Positions 20,096 through 28,897 of a stretch of DNA of 64,000 bases are shown one piece after another (the stretch's first letter is position 1; the number at the start of each line of letters is the position of its first letter). The position numbers and the translations under genes were made by a program. Under the pieces are notes generated by a model. It searched no databases and was not told the origin of the DNA. It saw nothing but the letters and a program-made list of their open reading frames with translations. This stretch comes from Klebsiella pneumoniae (lineage in GTDB: Bacteria > Pseudomonadota > Gammaproteobacteria > Eutrophobiales > Eutrophobiaceae), in assembly GCA_945878555.1 (NCBI GenBank), contig CAMDWI010000004.1, positions 124,001 to 188,000 of the forward strand, read 5' to 3'.

Positions 20096-21196
20096 ATGGC
20101 AAGTTCTCTAATAATTGATAATTTTCTCCTACAGGATATAGGTGCGTGCTTATCCAATGGCTTGACCAAAGAATCGGCCAGTGAATTAGTAATCAACAAA
20201 TCAAACGATAATCACTCGGCAATAGATGTTCCATATGCAGGCGTCCAGATTGAAGCCTTGCTGGAGTTGTTGGTCAATATTGTGCTGAGAGATTCGTTGA
20301 TATTTGATGAGGATTTTACTTATACATGGGCTGAACATGAAGATAGATTTTCCGGGATATTGAAACCTGGCCTTGCACGTCCGTTATCCTTTCGTATACA
20401 TGAAGACAAGTTGAAAGCGCCACGTCAATTTGTGGTAGATCAGCTCTGTATAACATCCTCCTTGCGTGAGGCGCAGAAGCGAAATGTGGAAAGTTGGGCG
20501 GCATATAAACAAGCAGATGATCCGTATCTGTCCAACGTCATCTGGGGGACAGCCGGAATGTTGAGCAGAAGCCATGTCTTTGAAGCCCTTTATTCAGCTC
20601 ATCCACTCCGCAAGCGAGTTATGGAACAAACCATACTCACAACACCAGGCCAGGATATTGTGGCCGACGTACTGGAATGGATGTCAGCAGAAAGGTTGCG
20701 AATATTTCAGGTAAAGAACCAGAGCGCGATAAAGGAAACTGCCATGATAGTTTTGCCGCCTATTGTCATAGATATCATTGAGGAATCAAGGGATGTCAAA
20801 GACTTGATACCGGTGGCGTATCAGCTCCGGGATAAATACGCTGCAATGCGTGAATGGTTGAAATCCATTCAGACTGCTGTTGAATCCGAGGATCCAAAAA
20901 AAATTACTAAATACAAGAAAACACTGGATGCCGTCTCAAAAGATATTGACCAGGCTGTCGGGTCAACAAACACGGGGCAAATATCCCTGAATATCGGATT
21001 TGGATTTCCAAGCCTTTCAATCTCTATGGGCACTGTAGATGGGGTAATGAAGAATTTCGGCATGAGGGCAACGCTGAATAATCAGATATTTACAACGCGT
21101 GGGGAAAAGAGCATCAAAAAGCTTTTACGCATGTTTGATGAGGAATCCTCCAGCCTGGGTTTTACGGTGCAAGAGTATTTAAGGGTAAAACGCTAG
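20096..21196 (+). CDS. Hypothetical protein in the restriction locus
   Basis: A 366-residue soluble protein that I do not recognise. The N-terminal 200 residues are mixed helix and strand, residues about 215-285 are a charged helical segment (REWLKSIQTAVESEDPKKIT), and a glycine-rich strand-like stretch (ISLNIGFGFPSLSISMGTVD) lies near residue 300. There is no signal peptide, membrane helix or obvious catalytic motif. It starts 37 bases after the 861-residue gene on the same strand and is followed by a 379-base gap with two inverted repeats, so it is likely the last gene of the hsdMS-cargo transcript. Base composition is AT-rich like the two genes before it. Confidence 0.6.
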   Translation: MASSLIIDNFLLQDIGACLSNGLTKESASELVINKSNDNHSAIDVPYAGVQIEALLELLVNIVLRDSLIFDEDFTYTWAEHEDRFSGILKPGLARPLSFRIHEDKLKAPRQFVVDQLCITSSLREAQKRNVESWAAYKQADDPYLSNVIWGTAGMLSRSHVFEALYSAHPLRKRVMEQTILTTPGQDIVADVLEWMSAERLRIFQVKNQSAIKETAMIVLPPIVIDIIEESRDVKDLIPVAYQLRDKYAAMREWLKSIQTAVESEDPKKITKYKKTLDAVSKDIDQAVGSTNTGQISLNIGFGFPSLSISMGTVDGVMKNFGMRATLNNQIFTTRGEKSIKKLLRMFDEESSSLGFTVQEYLRVKR

Positions 21197-21575
21197 TATC
21201 TGGCCGTATCTATTTGAATGTTCCGGGTACAGTTCACTCAAGTACCTGCAATTATGCCAAAAGTAACATTCCATTATTTTATTTTACTTTTAGGCCTGAA
21301 AGTAACATATAGCGTTTTATATATTACTTTCTCTGGTTAATAAGCCGGAAAAAAATACTATGTTTTTTTTCGGGATCTTATTAGTATGAATTCGTAAAAA
21401 CCATAAAAGAAACATGTGGTTATCTTCTTGCGCAGTATGTTAGTAGGTGGGCGCATTAGCGTAGGGTTGCAACTGTAGCAAGGAATGCTACGGTTCAGTT
21501 TATTGAATTCTTGATCGTGAGAGGCAAGGGGAGCGATTATGTTGGGGTTTAATTATATATTCTGAGGGAACAGAT
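21197..21575 (+). other. Intergenic gap with paired inverted repeats
   Basis: This 379-base stretch has no credible gene. It contains two inverted repeats built from the same half-site (see 21259-21331) and a T/A-rich run at 21349-21370. It separates the HEPN-like cargo from the DUF1828 pair and so may hold the end of one transcript and the promoter of the next. Confidence 0.5.
21259..21331. repeat. Two adjacent inverted repeats sharing an AAAGTAA half-site
   Basis: The first repeat pairs AAAAGTAA (21259-21266) with TTACTTTT (21284-21291). The second pairs GAAAGTAACATATA (21298-21311) with TATATATTACTTTC (21318-21331), 13 of 14 matching with a 6-base loop. The left arms also share AAAGTAACAT with each other. 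Four copies of one half-site in two palindromes look like a repressor operator region; a hairpin role is the alternative. Confidence 0.55.
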
Positions 21576-22034
21576 ATGAATTTTGATCAATTAACGGATA
21601 AAGATATAACAGTTCTGATCAACATGCCAAAACGGGTCACTAACCCATCCGTCCGTTGGCAGCAAAAGCCAGGGCACAAACAGCGCAATTTTAAGGTCGA
21701 GGGTGGGGATTATTCGTTTGAGCTCTATCTGCGACAAAACACCAACGATTCCGAAGATTTTTCCTGCGGGTTAAAGATAATCAAACCGGATGGCCAGCCA
21801 TTAACCCTGTTGCGATACAACGGCGGCGGACATAAACACGGCGAGATTGAATTTGCCTGTCATATACATCAGGCAACGGAACAGGCAATTGCCTCAGGTA
21901 AAAAGCCCGAGTCGCATGCTGAGCAAACCAATACCTACCGTACACTTGACGGAGCGTTGGCTTGTTTGTTGCGGGATGCGGCCATTTCCGGCCTGCTGAA
22001 TGTGGCGTATGATAACGCCGACTTGTTTGATTGA
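21576..22034 (+). CDS. Hypothetical protein, partner of the DUF1828 gene
   Basis: A 152-residue soluble protein. It has a strand-rich core (NFKVEGGDYSFELYLRQN, then DFSCGLKIIKPDGQPLTLLR) and a conserved-looking CHIHQATEQAIASGKKPE near residue 91. I remember similar small proteins beside DUF1828 genes but cannot give a family name with confidence. GAGGGAAC precedes the ATG as ribosome site. The stop lies 8 bases before the preferred start of the next gene, so the two form a unit. Histidines in YNGGGHKHGEIEF and CHIHQA could be catalytic or metal-binding. Placement between hsdS cargo and hsdR suggests a defence or addiction role. Confidence 0.65.
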   Translation: MNFDQLTDKDITVLINMPKRVTNPSVRWQQKPGHKQRNFKVEGGDYSFELYLRQNTNDSEDFSCGLKIIKPDGQPLTLLRYNGGGHKHGEIEFACHIHQATEQAIASGKKPESHAEQTNTYRTLDGALACLLRDAAISGLLNVAYDNADLFD

Positions 22035-22042
22035 GGTGTGGC

Positions 22043-22825
22043 ATGCTTGAGATGCTGAATGAAAAGGCCCTATGTGAGCAGCTGTGCACACAGGTGAAAC
22101 TGCACCATCGTAAAAATGGTCAGGTAATGCTGGAGACACCTTTCTCCTATCCGGATGGTGATCAGTACCCGATCTATCTGAGTGAAACGAGGACAGGAGG
22201 ATTACGTGTTAGCGATGGTGGCCACACCTTGATGCATCTTAGCTATGAGAATGATGTTGATAAATTCTTTGAAGGTAGCCGCAATATTTTGCTAAATCAG
22301 GTGCTATCCGAGCAGGGCGTAAACTACGATGAGGCTACAGGTCAGTTTTCACTGGACTGTGCACCTGCGCATTTGTCTGAAGCCGTGTTTCGACTCGGAC
22401 AGGCGCTTACCCGGGTTTATGACCTTACCTTTCTTAACCGCTCACGCGTTATCTCAACCTTTTATGAGGATTTGCAGGAACAGATTAATGCGCTGGTTTC
22501 GGTCGACAAGGTCCACAAGAATTATATCGTTCCGGGCTTGCCGAATGCAGATCATTACCCTGTGGATTTTTGTATTGATGCCAGGGATAACCAGTCTCTG
22601 TATCTGTTCGGTATTCCAGGTCGAGACAAGGCGCGCCTGACGACTATTTTTCTGCAATATTTCATTCAAAATAAAGTGAATTTTGATTCCATGCTGGTAT
22701 TTGAAAACCAGGAGGATATTCCGCGATCTGATCTTGCCCGTCTTTCAAATGTTGGGGGTGAGATGATCTCATCACTGAACGCAGAGGACGATTTTCGACG
22801 CAAGTTGTTGAAGCGAGTGGCCTGA
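22043..22825 (+). CDS. DUF1828/DUF1829 domain protein
   Basis: A 260-residue protein. The N-terminal DUF1828 region contains PIYLSETRTGGLRVSDGGHT (about 38-57), and the C-terminal half from about residue 135 (RVISTFYEDLQEQINALV, then YPVDFCIDA) fits DUF1829. These families have no established biochemical function but are common in accessory regions. ATG 22043 is preferred over the upstream TTG because GAGGTG lies at the right distance. It follows the 152-residue gene by 8 bases and precedes hsdR by 33 bases. It is not a normal part of a type I system. Confidence 0.75.
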   Translation: MLEMLNEKALCEQLCTQVKLHHRKNGQVMLETPFSYPDGDQYPIYLSETRTGGLRVSDGGHTLMHLSYENDVDKFFEGSRNILLNQVLSEQGVNYDEATGQFSLDCAPAHLSEAVFRLGQALTRVYDLTFLNRSRVISTFYEDLQEQINALVSVDKVHKNYIVPGLPNADHYPVDFCIDARDNQSLYLFGIPGRDKARLTTIFLQYFIQNKVNFDSMLVFENQEDIPRSDLARLSNVGGEMISSLNAEDDFRRKLLKRVA

Positions 22826-22858
22826 AGTCTGGCTGCCGGAGAATATACCTGACTCCGT

Positions 22859-25800
22859 ATGATAAGCAGACTGACTGAATCCGCCATCGAAGACCTGGCC
22901 ATCAAGCTGTTTGAACGGCAGGGGTACAGCTATATCCATGGTCCCGATATTGCTTTTGATGGCGACGCGCCGGAACGCAGTGATTATGCACAGGTAATTC
23001 TGGGTGGCCGACTGGAGCAGGCAGTCCGGCGCATCAATCCGAAACTCTCCACTGATCTGTTGCAGATGGCAATCAAGGATGTGCAGCGTATCCATTCGCC
23101 AGACCTGTTGGCAAATAACGAGGCCTTTCATCGACTGTTGACCGAGGGTGTACCGGTCAGTCGGCAGAAGGACGGCGGTGAGCGGGGTGAGCGGGTGTGG
23201 CTGATCGACTTTACCAATCCGGAGCATAATGAGTTTGTCGTTGTCAGCCAGTTTACCGTGATTGAAAACCACCAGAACAAGCGGCCTGATCTGATCTTGT
23301 TTGTGAACGGTATCCCTCTGGTAGTTATTGAACTGAAAAACGCGGCGGATGAAAACGCCACCATCCGCACGGCCTGGCAACAAATCGAGACCTACAAGCA
23401 GGCCATCCCCGGTCTGTTTACCCCGAATGCATTTGTTGTGATCTCGGATGGGCTGGAGGCCAGGGCCGGGTCTCTCTCCGCCGGTCTGTCACGCTTCATG
23501 ACCTGGAAGAGCAGTGATGGCAAGGCCGAGGCATCGCCATTGGTCAGTCAGCTTGAAACGCAGATTGCAGGCATGTTGAACAAGGCCACACTGCTGGATC
23601 TGGTTCGGCATTTTATCGTGTTCGAGAAGAGTCGCCTTGAGGATTCGAAGACGGGTCAAGTCAGTATCAGCACGGTTAAGAAACTGGCGGCCTATCACCA
23701 GTATTACGCGGTTAATGCGGCGGTCGCCTCGACCTTGCGTGCCGCCAACCTGACCCCAGGCTTGCGCTTGCGCGAAACCCCGGAAAGTTATGGCCTGCCC
23801 GGAGTTGTTAGCCAGCCGCGAGGTGATCGCAAGGCCGGTGTGGTCTGGCATACACAGGGTTCCGGCAAGTCGCTGTCGATGGTGTTCTATACCGGCAAAA
23901 TAGTGCTGGCACTGGATAACCCGACGATACTGGTCATTACCGATCGCAATGATCTGGATGATCAGTTGTTTGATATCTTTGCCGCCTCGAAGCAATTGCT
24001 ACGGCAGGAGCCGGTGCAGGCGCGAGACCGGGATCACCTGAAGGAATTGTTGAAGGTAGCCTCAGGCGGCGTGGTGTTTTCCACCATCCAGAAGTTTCAG
24101 CCGGAAGAGGGGAATTTCTACGAGATGTTATCGGACCGCGGCAATATCGTGGTGATCGCGGATGAGGCCCACCGGACCCAATATGGGTTTTCGGCAAAAA
24201 CGGTTGATGACAGGGCCAGTGACGGGCAGGTCATTGGCAAGAAGGTCGTATATGGTTTTGCCAAATACCTGCGTGATGCGCTGCCGTTTGCCACCTACCT
24301 CGGCTTTACCGGCACCCCGATTGAAAAGACCGATGTGAATACCCCCGCCGTATTCGGCAACTATGTGGACATCTATGATATTGCGCAAGCGGTGGATGAC
24401 GGTGCCACCGTGCGTATCTATTACGAAAGTCGGCTGGCAAAAGTGGCCCTGTCGGATGAGGGCAAGCAGCTGATCGCGGAACTGGACGAGGATCTGGATC
24501 AGGAAGAATTGACGGATACCCAGAAGGCGAAGGCGAGATGGACGCGGATGGAGGCGTTAATCGGCAGCGAACAACGTATCCGTAATATCGCCCAGGATAT
24601 CGTCGCCCATTTTGAGGCACGCCAGCAGGTCTTCAATGGTAAAGGCATGATCGTCAGCATGTCACGGCGGATTGCGGCGGATTTGTATGCAGAGATCATC
24701 AAGTTACGCCCGAACTGGCATTCAGATGATCTGAACAAGGGTTTGATCAAGGTAGTGATGACGGCATCCAGCAGTGATGGCCCGAGACTGGCGAAACACC
24801 ACACCACCAAAGAGCAGCGCAGGGTACTGGCTGAGCGGATGAAGAATGACAAGGATGAGTTGCAGCTGGTTATTGTCCGCGATATGTGGCTGACTGGTTT
24901 TGATGCACCGAGTATGCATACGCTCTATATCGACAAGCCGATGAAGGGTCATAACCTGATGCAGGCAATCGCCCGTGTCAATCGGGTACACAAGGACAAA
25001 CCCGGCGGGCTGGTCGTTGATTATCTCGGGATAGCCGCTGAATTAAAGGAGGCACTGTCGTTTTATTCCGATGCCGGTGGCAAGGGTGACCCGACGCTGG
25101 CCCAGGAACAGGCCGTCGCCCTGATGCTGGAGAAGCTGGAAGTCGTCTCCGCGATGTATCACGGTTTCCCCTATGAGGACTATTTTCAGGCAGAGACTTC
25201 ACAAAAGCTGTCGCTCATCCTGGCAGCGGAGGAGCATATCCTCGCGCAGGATGATGGCAAGAAACGCTATATCAACGAAGTCACCGCGCTATCGCTGGCC
25301 TTTGCAATTGCCATCCCGCATGAGCAGGCGATGGATGTAAAGGACGAGGTAGGGTTCTTTCAGGCGGTCAAGGCACGGCTTGCGAAGTTCGATATTAGCG
25401 GGCAGGGGCGAAGTAATGAGGAGATAGAAACGACCATCCGTCAGGTGATAGACCAGGCGCTGGTCTCCGAGCAGGTGATAGATGTATTTGATGCCGCCGG
25501 CATTAAAAAGCCTGACATCTCGATATTATCGGAAGAGTTTCTGGCCGAACTGAAAGGCTACCAGCACAAGAACATTGCGCTGGAGGTCCTGAAAAAGCTG
25601 CTGAATGACGAATTGAAGGTACGCGCCAAAAAGAATCTGGTTGAAAGCAAAAAGCTGATGGAGATGCTGGAAGAGGCGATACGCAAATACCATAACAAGA
25701 TATTGACCGCCGCCGAGGTCATAGAGGCGTTGATCCAGATCAGCCGGGAGGTCGTGGCCTCCGATGCAACCGCCAGGCAAATGGGGCTATCTGACTTTGA

Positions 25801-26077
25801 GTATGCCTTTTATAGCGCTGTCGCTAATAACGAGTCCGCCCGTGAATTGATGCAGCAAGACCAGTTACGTGAACTCGCCGTCGTGCTGACCCAACGTGTA
25901 CGCGAAAACGCCAGTATCGACTGGACCATCAAGGAAAGTGTGAAGGCCAAACTGAAGGTGATCGTCAAACGTACACTTCGCCAGTTCGGCTATCCACCGG
26001 ACATGCAGTTACTCGCGACTGAGACTGTGCTCAGACAGGCGGAGATGATCGCGGACGAATTAGCGGCAGCGGCTTAA
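22859..26077 (+). CDS. hsdR: Type I restriction-modification system, restriction (motor and nuclease) subunit
   Basis: ATP-driven translocase and endonuclease subunit. The N-terminal nuclease domain shows RPDLILFVNGIPLVVIELKN near residues 141-160 (the PD...ELK motif). Helicase motifs are HTQGSGKSLS (Walker A, about 327), VVIADEAHRTQYG (motif II), LGFTGTPIE (motif III) and MQAIARVNRVH (motif VI). The C-terminal part, rich in helices, contacts the methyltransferase. The length of 1072 residues is normal and the frame is intact, so the system is probably functional. It is separated from hsdM/hsdS by five other genes. Base composition resembles hsdM. Confidence 0.95.
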   Translation: MISRLTESAIEDLAIKLFERQGYSYIHGPDIAFDGDAPERSDYAQVILGGRLEQAVRRINPKLSTDLLQMAIKDVQRIHSPDLLANNEAFHRLLTEGVPVSRQKDGGERGERVWLIDFTNPEHNEFVVVSQFTVIENHQNKRPDLILFVNGIPLVVIELKNAADENATIRTAWQQIETYKQAIPGLFTPNAFVVISDGLEARAGSLSAGLSRFMTWKSSDGKAEASPLVSQLETQIAGMLNKATLLDLVRHFIVFEKSRLEDSKTGQVSISTVKKLAAYHQYYAVNAAVASTLRAANLTPGLRLRETPESYGLPGVVSQPRGDRKAGVVWHTQGSGKSLSMVFYTGKIVLALDNPTILVITDRNDLDDQLFDIFAASKQLLRQEPVQARDRDHLKELLKVASGGVVFSTIQKFQPEEGNFYEMLSDRGNIVVIADEAHRTQYGFSAKTVDDRASDGQVIGKKVVYGFAKYLRDALPFATYLGFTGTPIEKTDVNTPAVFGNYVDIYDIAQAVDDGATVRIYYESRLAKVALSDEGKQLIAELDEDLDQEELTDTQKAKARWTRMEALIGSEQRIRNIAQDIVAHFEARQQVFNGKGMIVSMSRRIAADLYAEIIKLRPNWHSDDLNKGLIKVVMTASSSDGPRLAKHHTTKEQRRVLAERMKNDKDELQLVIVRDMWLTGFDAPSMHTLYIDKPMKGHNLMQAIARVNRVHKDKPGGLVVDYLGIAAELKEALSFYSDAGGKGDPTLAQEQAVALMLEKLEVVSAMYHGFPYEDYFQAETSQKLSLILAAEEHILAQDDGKKRYINEVTALSLAFAIAIPHEQAMDVKDEVGFFQAVKARLAKFDISGQGRSNEEIETTIRQVIDQALVSEQVIDVFDAAGIKKPDISILSEEFLAELKGYQHKNIALEVLKKLLNDELKVRAKKNLVESKKLMEMLEEAIRKYHNKILTAAEVIEALIQISREVVASDATARQMGLSDFEYAFYSAVANNESARELMQQDQLRELAVVLTQRVRENASIDWTIKESVKAKLKVIVKRTLRQFGYPPDMQLLATETVLRQAEMIADELAAAA

Positions 26078-26233
26078 GTACGGGTGGGGAAGCTGCCAAA
26101 CGGGGTGTCCGGCAAACCCAACTGGACACAAAACTTGATTTATACTTGACTCATTTCAGGCCATATCGGGCCGGTGATTGACTACTACAGATAACATCAA
26201 GCGCTGAACCCGGTAATGTATAATCCAGTCGAT

Positions 26234-26267
26234 TTTCTTATCATATCGGCTGTGACATGATAAGAAA
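26234..26267. promoter_or_regulatory. Perfect inverted repeat upstream of the antitoxin gene, candidate operator
   Basis: TTTCTTATCAT (26234-26244) and ATGATAAGAAA (26257-26267) are perfect 11-base complements separated by 12 bases. They lie 43 bases before the antitoxin start. Phd/YefM antitoxins bind palindromes in their own promoters, so an autoregulatory operator is the natural reading. Confidence 0.6.
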
Positions 26268-26310
26268 TCACAAAAATCTATACATATGCTGATGAGTAAG
26301 GGTGTCCGAT

Positions 26311-26562
26311 ATGAAAACCTATACGGCCAATGAGGCGAAAGCTCGTTTTAGTAAGTTTATCGATGAGGTACAGTATCACCCCGTTCGGGTGACACGATAT
26401 GATCGTGTGGTGGGTGTGATGGTTAGCCCGCGGGACTATGAAGCAATGCGGCAGTTTTATGCCAACCGCCTAACCCAGACTTTAGATCAGGTTTCCGATA
26501 TGGCGACGAGGGCCGGCCTTACGGAAGACAGGCTGGCCGAATTGTTGGCCGATGAGAGTTAG
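26311..26562 (+). CDS. Phd/YefM-family antitoxin
   Basis: An 83-residue protein whose N-terminus (MKTYTANEAKARFSKFIDEV) and strand VRVTRYDRVVGVMVSPRDYE are typical of the Phd/YefM DNA-binding antitoxin fold. The C-terminal tail (TRAGLTEDRLAELLADES) would be the toxin-neutralising part. ATG 26311 is preferred over GTG 26302 because of the position of TAAGGG. No toxin reading frame follows: the next 190 bases are non-coding and the next gene is a TonB receptor. It is therefore an orphan antitoxin, the remnant of a module, or a regulator acting on a toxin elsewhere. Confidence 0.85.
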   Translation: MKTYTANEAKARFSKFIDEVQYHPVRVTRYDRVVGVMVSPRDYEAMRQFYANRLTQTLDQVSDMATRAGLTEDRLAELLADES

Positions 26563-26653
26563 AAGCAGGATGTATGTCGTTATTATTAAGGTGGGTTTGA
26601 GCTGACAGGGCTTAGCAGAAGGGAAGTCTGACCCTACCAGCTTCATAGCCAGC

Positions 26654-26694
26654 CCCACCTGAATTTCCCAACAATTTGCACAATTACAGGTGGG
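26654..26694. repeat. Inverted repeat in the gap between antitoxin and TonB receptor genes
   Basis: CCCACCTGAATT (26654-26665) faces AATTACAGGTGGG (26682-26694), matching except for one extra base. A further AAGGTGGGTTT lies at 26588-26598. There is no T-run, so this is not a classical terminator. Transcript end, RNA element or mobile-element scar are all possible. Confidence 0.35.
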
Positions 26695-26758
26695 TTATTC
26701 TCTGGATACCCGTTAATATTCAGTCATCTAATCAAAAAATATCAGGAGAGTGCCCGGC

Positions 26759-28879
26759 ATGCCTTATCGTTTATTGCCCAGTCTGTGTTTCATACTTTTG
26801 CCTTTCGCAGTCGGGGCGCAAACGAATAATAGTCCGGTGGATATCACGCCGCCAGCGGCAGGCGGGACGGTAGAGCAGGATTACGTCAGTTACCAGGCCA
26901 GTTATTTTGACCGCATCCAGCCGGTGACCGCGTTTGATATGGTCAAGCAGGTCCCGGGGTTTCAGCTGGACGATGATATTAATGATGTGCGCGGGTTTGG
27001 TACGGCCTCCGGCAATATCCTGATCGATGACCGTCGACCCAGCACCAAACGTGATTCGCTGACGGCGATCCTGACGCGTATCCCGGCCGGCAGCGTCGAG
27101 CGGATTGAGCTGATACGTGGTCAGGTGCGCAATATCGATATGCGTGGGCAGTCGAGTATGCTGAATATCATCCTGCGCGAGGGTATCCCGGCGGCGGTGC
27201 AATGGGAACTTGCCACCCGTAAAACCTATGGCCATGGGTCATTCAAACCCGAGGCTGCGATATCCTTGTCAGACAACTGGAGGGGCATCGACTACAACGT
27301 GGGGCTGGACACACGCTGGTCTGCGGTTGGCCGCAAGGGCTTCGATAATATTCTCGATGCAAATAATGTGCTGGAAGAGGATCGCCTAGACACGCGTAAC
27401 AACCGTAACACCGTGATAAAAGGTACCTTGAATGCGGCAGGGTGGATGGGTGAAAACTACATCCAGATAAATACGGTTTATAATCACAGCAAACAAAAAA
27501 CCAATACCAACTCAGACCGTTTCAACATCCCGACCGGCTTGACGCGGAATGTATTTTTTGATGATATCGAGAAAGAGCCGTTAGTTGAGGCGGGGCTCGA
27601 TGTCGAGCGCGAACTGGTCCCGGATTTTACCGGAAAAGCAATCTTGCTCTACGTGCACGGCAACCGCGATATATTTACCAGCCAGCGAGATACCAGTAGT
27701 TCCGGGGTACAAACCCTGTATCGCCTCGCCACCGGCAACCTTAAGTCGACCGAGGCTATCGCCCGGCTTGAATTTGACTGGTCAGGGTTTGAAAACCATG
27801 CGTTGCAGTTTAATGTAGAGCGCGCCGCCAATACGCTGGACAGTACGCTCGGTCAGACCGATGACCGAGGGCTGGGGCCAATCCCGGTGCTGGTACCGGG
27901 TGCGAATGGTGTTGTTGAAGAGATACGCTGGGACACCCTGCTTAAAGACACCTGGACCATGGGGCAGTTTGAACTGGCCTATGGTCTCGGCACCGAGGCC
28001 TCCACCTTGACGCAAACCGGTGATGCCGAGCTGGAGCGCAGTTTCTTTTTCCTCAAACCCCAGGCCGCTGCAACCTGGGCCTGGCAGAACCGGGACCAGA
28101 CCCGACTGGAGCTGGTGCGTGAAATATCACAGCTGAATCTGGAAGAGTTTGTCAGTGCGACCGAGTTTCTCGACAATGATATTGCGTTGGGTAATCCGAA
28201 CATCAAGCCGGACGCCACCTGGAAACTCGAGCTCGGGCACGATAAACGCTTTGGTGCAAAGGCTGTGGTCAAGCTGACACTGTTCCATCACTGGATCAAG
28301 GACACGCTGGACTTCCTGCCTATCACCGACACATTTGAGGCGATAGGCAATATCGGGGATGGTCGACGCTGGGGTGTGATGTGGGAGAGCTCGGTACCGC
28401 TCGACTGGGTCGGGCTGCGTTCTGCCAAGCTGGATCTGAAGGCGCGTCTGCAGGATTCCAGCGTGACCGATCCGGTCACCGGCGAGGAGCGGGTGTTATC
28501 GATCAACCCGATCTCGGGTGGGCCGATTTTTTTCAATGTGGAAAACAATTACGCCTGGGAGATGAATTTCCGTCAGGATTTTCAGGCCAGCAAACTGGCC
28601 TGGGGCTGGAAGATGATGGACAGGGCAGAGCAATACCAGTACAAGGCCGATGAACTGATCATTTACGACGAGAATACCGATATCCACGCCTATATCGAGA
28701 GCTCACGCTGGTTTGGTGTGAAGATGCAACTCGGTGCCGAGAATCTGTTGAATTTCCATGAAGACCGTTACCGGGTCATTTATACCGGTGCACGGGATCA
28801 GTCGCCGGTGGATTTAACTGAACTACGCGATCGGACACGTGGTTTTCGTTTGACGATGACGGTCAGTGGCAGTTTCTAG
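26759..28879 (+). CDS. TonB-dependent outer-membrane receptor
   Basis: A 706-residue outer-membrane receptor. The signal peptide MPYRLLPSLCFILLPFAVGA is cleaved before QTNNS. The plug domain follows (VTAFDMVKQVPGFQLDDD, then GFGTASGNILIDDRRPS and RIPAGSVERIELIRGQ), and the rest is strand-rich barrel ending SGSF with a C-terminal phenylalanine. ATG 26759 is chosen because AGGAGA lies about 10 bases before it; GTG 26750 would overlap that site. A DUF4159 gene and a small lipoprotein gene follow within 20 bases each, so the three probably work together. Substrate is unknown. Confidence 0.88.
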   Translation: MPYRLLPSLCFILLPFAVGAQTNNSPVDITPPAAGGTVEQDYVSYQASYFDRIQPVTAFDMVKQVPGFQLDDDINDVRGFGTASGNILIDDRRPSTKRDSLTAILTRIPAGSVERIELIRGQVRNIDMRGQSSMLNIILREGIPAAVQWELATRKTYGHGSFKPEAAISLSDNWRGIDYNVGLDTRWSAVGRKGFDNILDANNVLEEDRLDTRNNRNTVIKGTLNAAGWMGENYIQINTVYNHSKQKTNTNSDRFNIPTGLTRNVFFDDIEKEPLVEAGLDVERELVPDFTGKAILLYVHGNRDIFTSQRDTSSSGVQTLYRLATGNLKSTEAIARLEFDWSGFENHALQFNVERAANTLDSTLGQTDDRGLGPIPVLVPGANGVVEEIRWDTLLKDTWTMGQFELAYGLGTEASTLTQTGDAELERSFFFLKPQAAATWAWQNRDQTRLELVREISQLNLEEFVSATEFLDNDIALGNPNIKPDATWKLELGHDKRFGAKAVVKLTLFHHWIKDTLDFLPITDTFEAIGNIGDGRRWGVMWESSVPLDWVGLRSAKLDLKARLQDSSVTDPVTGEERVLSINPISGGPIFFNVENNYAWEMNFRQDFQASKLAWGWKMMDRAEQYQYKADELIIYDENTDIHAYIESSRWFGVKMQLGAENLLNFHEDRYRVIYTGARDQSPVDLTELRDRTRGFRLTMTVSGSF

Positions 28880-28897
28880 GCGGGATAATTCGGGCGG

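Noticed and set aside
21349..21370. A/T runs after the second palindrome, considered as a terminator
   Set aside because: The A and T runs pair weakly and there is no GC-rich stem before the T-run.
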